From the NCBI RefSeq assembly GCF_017741935.1, contig NZ_JAGHMH010000028.1, positions 310,001 through 374,000 on the forward strand: 64,000 nucleotides of DNA. Reading direction: 5' to 3'. The stretch comes from Rhizobium sp. 16-449-1b. GTDB taxonomy: Bacteria; Pseudomonadota; Alphaproteobacteria; Rhizobiales; Rhizobiaceae. The stretch's first letter is position 1. The number at the start of each line of letters is the position of its first letter. Below, in pieces: positions 61,641 through 64,000 of the stretch. The notes beneath the pieces were generated by a model. That model did no database searches, had not been told where the DNA came from, and saw nothing but the letters and a program-made list of their open reading frames with translations. Position numbers and translations under genes: made by a program.

Positions 61641-62897
61641 ATGTCTGTTCAGGCAGCACTCACGGATCTGGCTGGGGATCTAAGTCTTTCCGCGGCGGGC
61701 GTCAGCGCCTACCACGACCGCTCCCTGACGCCTGGACAGACATTCGCGGCGATCAAGCCGCACTTTGCCGAGCTTGGAATAACGCGCGTCGGCTTGTTGA
61801 CGGCGCTCGATCTTCTTGAAATTCCAGTCGCCTTCGCGACCCGCCCAAACAGCTACACGCTGTCCGTCTTCCAGGGCAAAGGCATCGACGAAGAAGCAGC
61901 GATGACCTCGGCCGCTATGGAAGCCGTCGAAACCCGCGTTGCCGAGATGCAGCCGGATGATCTGGTCATCGCCACGCTCGCCGGCATGAAGGCTGAGCGC
62001 GCTCCGCTGATCGATCTCGATTCCGTCGCGCGCTGCGTGCCGGACGAAATCGATACCGGCCCGCTCGCCTGGAGCGAGGGCCTCGACATCATGAACAACA
62101 CGCCGGTTTTCGTGCCGTGGTCGCTTGTTGGCCTCGACCATCGTGGCACGCGCCCTTCCGGCTTCGAGCAGTCCAGCGACGGCCTGGCATCGGGCAATCG
62201 CCCTGCCGAAGCCGTGCTTCACGGTCTGTGCGAGCTGGTCGAGCGCGATGCATGGGCGCTGACGCAGCTGCGGCCCTTCGATGAACTGCGCGGCTCGCGC
62301 ATCGATCCGGCCGGCTTCGGCGATCCCGTCATCGACATCATCACCGACCGCGTTGCCCGCGCCGGCATGCGGCTCCTGCTGCTCGACATGACGACCGATA
62401 TCGGCGTGCCGAGCTTCCTCGCCGTCATCGTTCCCGGCGATCTCGGCGACCGCGTCGATGCGCGCTGGACGAATGTCTGTGGTGGCTGCGGCTGCCATCC
62501 CGATCCGGTCCGCGCGGCACTCCGCGCCATCACCGAGGCAGCGCAGAGCCGGTTGACGGCAATCGCCGGCAGCCGCGACGACTTCTCGCCGCGCGTCTAC
62601 CAGCGCCTTGATGGCGACGGACCGATGCAGCAGCTGATCGAACTCTGCGACGAGACGCCGGTCGCGCCGCGCTTTGCCGAGCCTGCCAAGCGCAGCATCC
62701 AGCAGACGATCCGCCACATTCTGGATCGGCTGCGGGCGCGCGGCATCGAGCAGGTCGTTGCCGTGCCGATCCCGCATCCGCGCCTTCCGGTCTCCGTCGT
62801 CCGCGTCATCGTGCCCGGCCTCGAGGTCGATGTCAGCGGCGAATTCATTCAACTAGGCTTGCGCGCGATCGGCGCCATACAGGGAGCCCAGGCATGA
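61641..62897 (+). CDS. YcaO-domain protein (TfuA-associated)
   Basis: This 418-residue protein is a stand-alone YcaO, an ATP-dependent enzyme that phosphorylates the peptide-backbone amide oxygen. Key motifs are AEAVLHGLCELVERDAW (Mg/ATP Glu residues), CGGCGCHPDPVRAALRAITEAAQSRL and the C-terminal RVIVPGLEVDVSG. It lacks the PxPxP tail of azoline-forming cyclodehydratases, as do TfuA-partnered YcaOs. Start ATG 61641 is 11 bp after the peptide stop. TfuA follows with a 4-bp overlap. Thioamidation of the upstream peptide is the most likely reaction (inference). Confidence 0.92.
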   Translation: MSVQAALTDLAGDLSLSAAGVSAYHDRSLTPGQTFAAIKPHFAELGITRVGLLTALDLLEIPVAFATRPNSYTLSVFQGKGIDEEAAMTSAAMEAVETRVAEMQPDDLVIATLAGMKAERAPLIDLDSVARCVPDEIDTGPLAWSEGLDIMNNTPVFVPWSLVGLDHRGTRPSGFEQSSDGLASGNRPAEAVLHGLCELVERDAWALTQLRPFDELRGSRIDPAGFGDPVIDIITDRVARAGMRLLLLDMTTDIGVPSFLAVIVPGDLGDRVDARWTNVCGGCGCHPDPVRAALRAITEAAQSRLTAIAGSRDDFSPRVYQRLDGDGPMQQLIELCDETPVAPRFAEPAKRSIQQTIRHILDRLRARGIEQVVAVPIPHPRLPVSVVRVIVPGLEVDVSGEFIQLGLRAIGAIQGAQA

Positions 62898-63637
62898 GAG
62901 TAATTTTCGCAGGACCGAGCTTCGGCCGAGATCTCGACAAGCTTCAGGCCGAGCATCCGTCGATCGAGTTTCGCGGACCCGCCGCCCGAGGCGATATCCT
63001 GCAGGCGGTGCGCGACGGCGCGCGCGCCATTGGCATCGTCGATGGCTATTTCGGCGAGATGCCGTCCGTCTGGCACAAGGAAATCCTCTTCGCGCTCGAG
63101 CAGAACGTCGTCGTCGCCGGCGGCGCCAGCATGGGCGCGCTCAGAGCCGCTGAATGCTCGGCGTTCGGCATGGTTGGCATCGGCTCGATCTATGACGATT
63201 ACGCCGATGGCCGGCTCATCGACGATGAGGCCGTTGCACTGGTTCACGTGCCGGCCGAGTTGGGCTGGCTGCCGCTCTCCGTTCCGTGGGTCGATTATCA
63301 GCCGACCATCGACGCGCTGAACAGGCAGGGCCTGCTCCTGTCGGGCGAATACAAGAAGCTTCTGCTTGCGGGTCGTGCTCTGCATTTCTCCGAGCGGACC
63401 TACCCGAAGGCGGTGGAACGTTGCGCTTTCGACAACGCCGCTCGCGCCAAGGAAATCGTGCGTTTGATTCGCGCGAACAAGATCGAGCGCAAGCGCGCCG
63501 ATGCCGATATGGTTCTGGATTACCTCGAAAGCGTGAAATTCACGGCTGGAAAGCGCAGCTGGGGCTTCGCGGCAACGTCACACTGGGAGATGCTGCATGC
63601 GGAAATTAGCACCCCGGTAACGCCTGTAACGCTCTAA
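62894..63637 (+). CDS. TfuA-like protein
   Basis: This 247-residue protein begins MRVIFAGPSFGRDL and carries GAARAIGIVDGYF-like RAIGIVDGYFGEMPSVWHKEIL and VVAGGASMGALRAAE, the TfuA core motifs. TfuA partners with YcaO in thioviridamide-type and methyl-CoM reductase thioamidation, where it supplies sulfide from a thiocarboxylated carrier protein (established for those systems). It overlaps ycaO by 4 bp (ATGA), so both are made together. No sulfur-carrier gene is in the window. Confidence 0.92.
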   Translation: MRVIFAGPSFGRDLDKLQAEHPSIEFRGPAARGDILQAVRDGARAIGIVDGYFGEMPSVWHKEILFALEQNVVVAGGASMGALRAAECSAFGMVGIGSIYDDYADGRLIDDEAVALVHVPAELGWLPLSVPWVDYQPTIDALNRQGLLLSGEYKKLLLAGRALHFSERTYPKAVERCAFDNAARAKEIVRLIRANKIERKRADADMVLDYLESVKFTAGKRSWGFAATSHWEMLHAEISTPVTPVTL

Positions 63638-63669
63638 TAACGCCACGCCTGAATGATGGAGGCACTGGA

Positions 63670-63691
63670 GCCCCAAAGTGGTGTTTGGGGC
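63670..63691 (+). terminator. Hairpin between tfuA-like gene and downstream small gene
   Basis: GCCCCAAA (63670-63677) and TTTGGGGC (63684-63691) form a perfect 8-bp stem with the loop GTGGTG. It is not followed by a T-run and lies 26 bp before the next ATG, so it may attenuate, stabilise or modulate translation of the small gene rather than end the operon. Confidence 0.5.
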
Positions 63692-63716
63692 ATCTCAGAG
63701 AGGCGGAGCGGACGAG

Positions 63717-63986
63717 ATGAACATTCAGACGATGGACGAGGGAAGCGGAAGCGAATATGCGAGGATATTCCGCTTGCTGTCGGCCGCCAAGGACGAAGCA
63801 CAGAAGCTCAAGTTGAACAACCTGACGCATCTGACGAACATGGCTCTGCTGCAGGTCGTCATCGATTGGGATGGAATCGACCCGGAGCGTGAGCTGGACG
63901 TGAATCTGGAAAAGCTGATCGGTACAAAGACGAAAGTGGCAATGAAAGACGCACGAGAAAACCTCGTCGTCCTGGAACGCCACTAA
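63717..63986 (+). CDS. Small protein of unknown function in YcaO-TfuA locus
   Basis: This 89-residue soluble, mostly helical protein starts MNIQTMDEGSGSEYARIF and has a GGAGCGGACGAG ribosome-binding region. It is charged (many Lys/Asp/Glu) with a central LTHLTNMALLQVVIDWDGID segment and no Cys, signal or membrane helix. It follows tfuA by 79 bp. I recognise no family; a role as carrier, immunity or peptide-recognition protein is possible but unproven. Confidence 0.6.
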   Translation: MNIQTMDEGSGSEYARIFRLLSAAKDEAQKLKLNNLTHLTNMALLQVVIDWDGIDPERELDVNLEKLIGTKTKVAMKDARENLVVLERH

Positions 63987-64000
63987 TCGCTATGGTATCC

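Noticed and set aside
63992..64000. ATG at 63992 as the start of a further gene
   Set aside because: Only three codons are visible and no ribosome-binding site precedes them.

Overview
The window is high-GC, gene-dense DNA from an alphaproteobacterium of the Rhizobiales, most likely Rhizobiaceae (Rhizobium/Agrobacterium type). Support comes from a eukaryote-like type II glutamine synthetase with a divergent DUF2735 gene, treY-treZ, many ABC uptake systems in ATGA-coupled operons, and LacI, GntR and DeoR regulators. I saw no rRNA, tRNA, CRISPR array, transposase or integrase. Species assignment is inference.

Layout. 1-11.9 kb: the 5' part of an N,N-dimethylformamidase-like protein, topoisomerase IB, trehalose synthesis (treY, treZ), a YbhP/YbhN/ClsB-like membrane-lipid set, a glycine-zipper lipoprotein and an unknown membrane protein. 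11.9-20.4 kb: a branched-chain-amino-acid-type ABC transporter split over two divergent operons, with two aldo/keto reductases (one fused to a RidA domain), a TIGR04076-like protein and a GntR regulator; a near-perfect 24-bp palindrome lies between the operons. 20.4-27.5 kb: a cytochrome c, then a cobalamin riboswitch ahead of a B12-type ABC importer and a methyltransferase, then eutBC, whose product needs adenosylcobalamin. 27.5-43.3 kb: a 12-gene leftward operon (LacI regulator, Gfo/Idh/MocA dehydrogenase, CoA-transferase, enoyl-CoA hydratase, aldehyde dehydrogenase, sugar ABC importer, two GMC oxidoreductases, SDR) and a divergent DUF993 gene, with two palindromic LacI-type operators between them. 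The substrate is unknown. 43.3-57.3 kb: a DegP-like protease, a DeoR regulator, a YbaK-domain protein, a Tim44-domain protein, a J-domain protein, panCB, an RND efflux system with two lipoprotein adaptors, and an HI0933-type flavoprotein. 57.4-59.2 kb: DUF2735 and glnII with a sigma-54 promoter and a strong terminator.

59.3-64 kb is the most striking region: a SARP/HilA-like regulator with TPRs, then a 41-residue peptide gene with a strong ribosome-binding site, a stand-alone YcaO, a TfuA-like protein overlapping it by 4 bp, a hairpin and an 89-residue protein of unknown function. This looks like a compact biosynthetic locus for a thioamidated (YcaO-TfuA) ribosomal peptide. The peptide has no cysteine, so it is not a thiazole-type substrate. 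The precursor assignment and the thioamide product are inferences.
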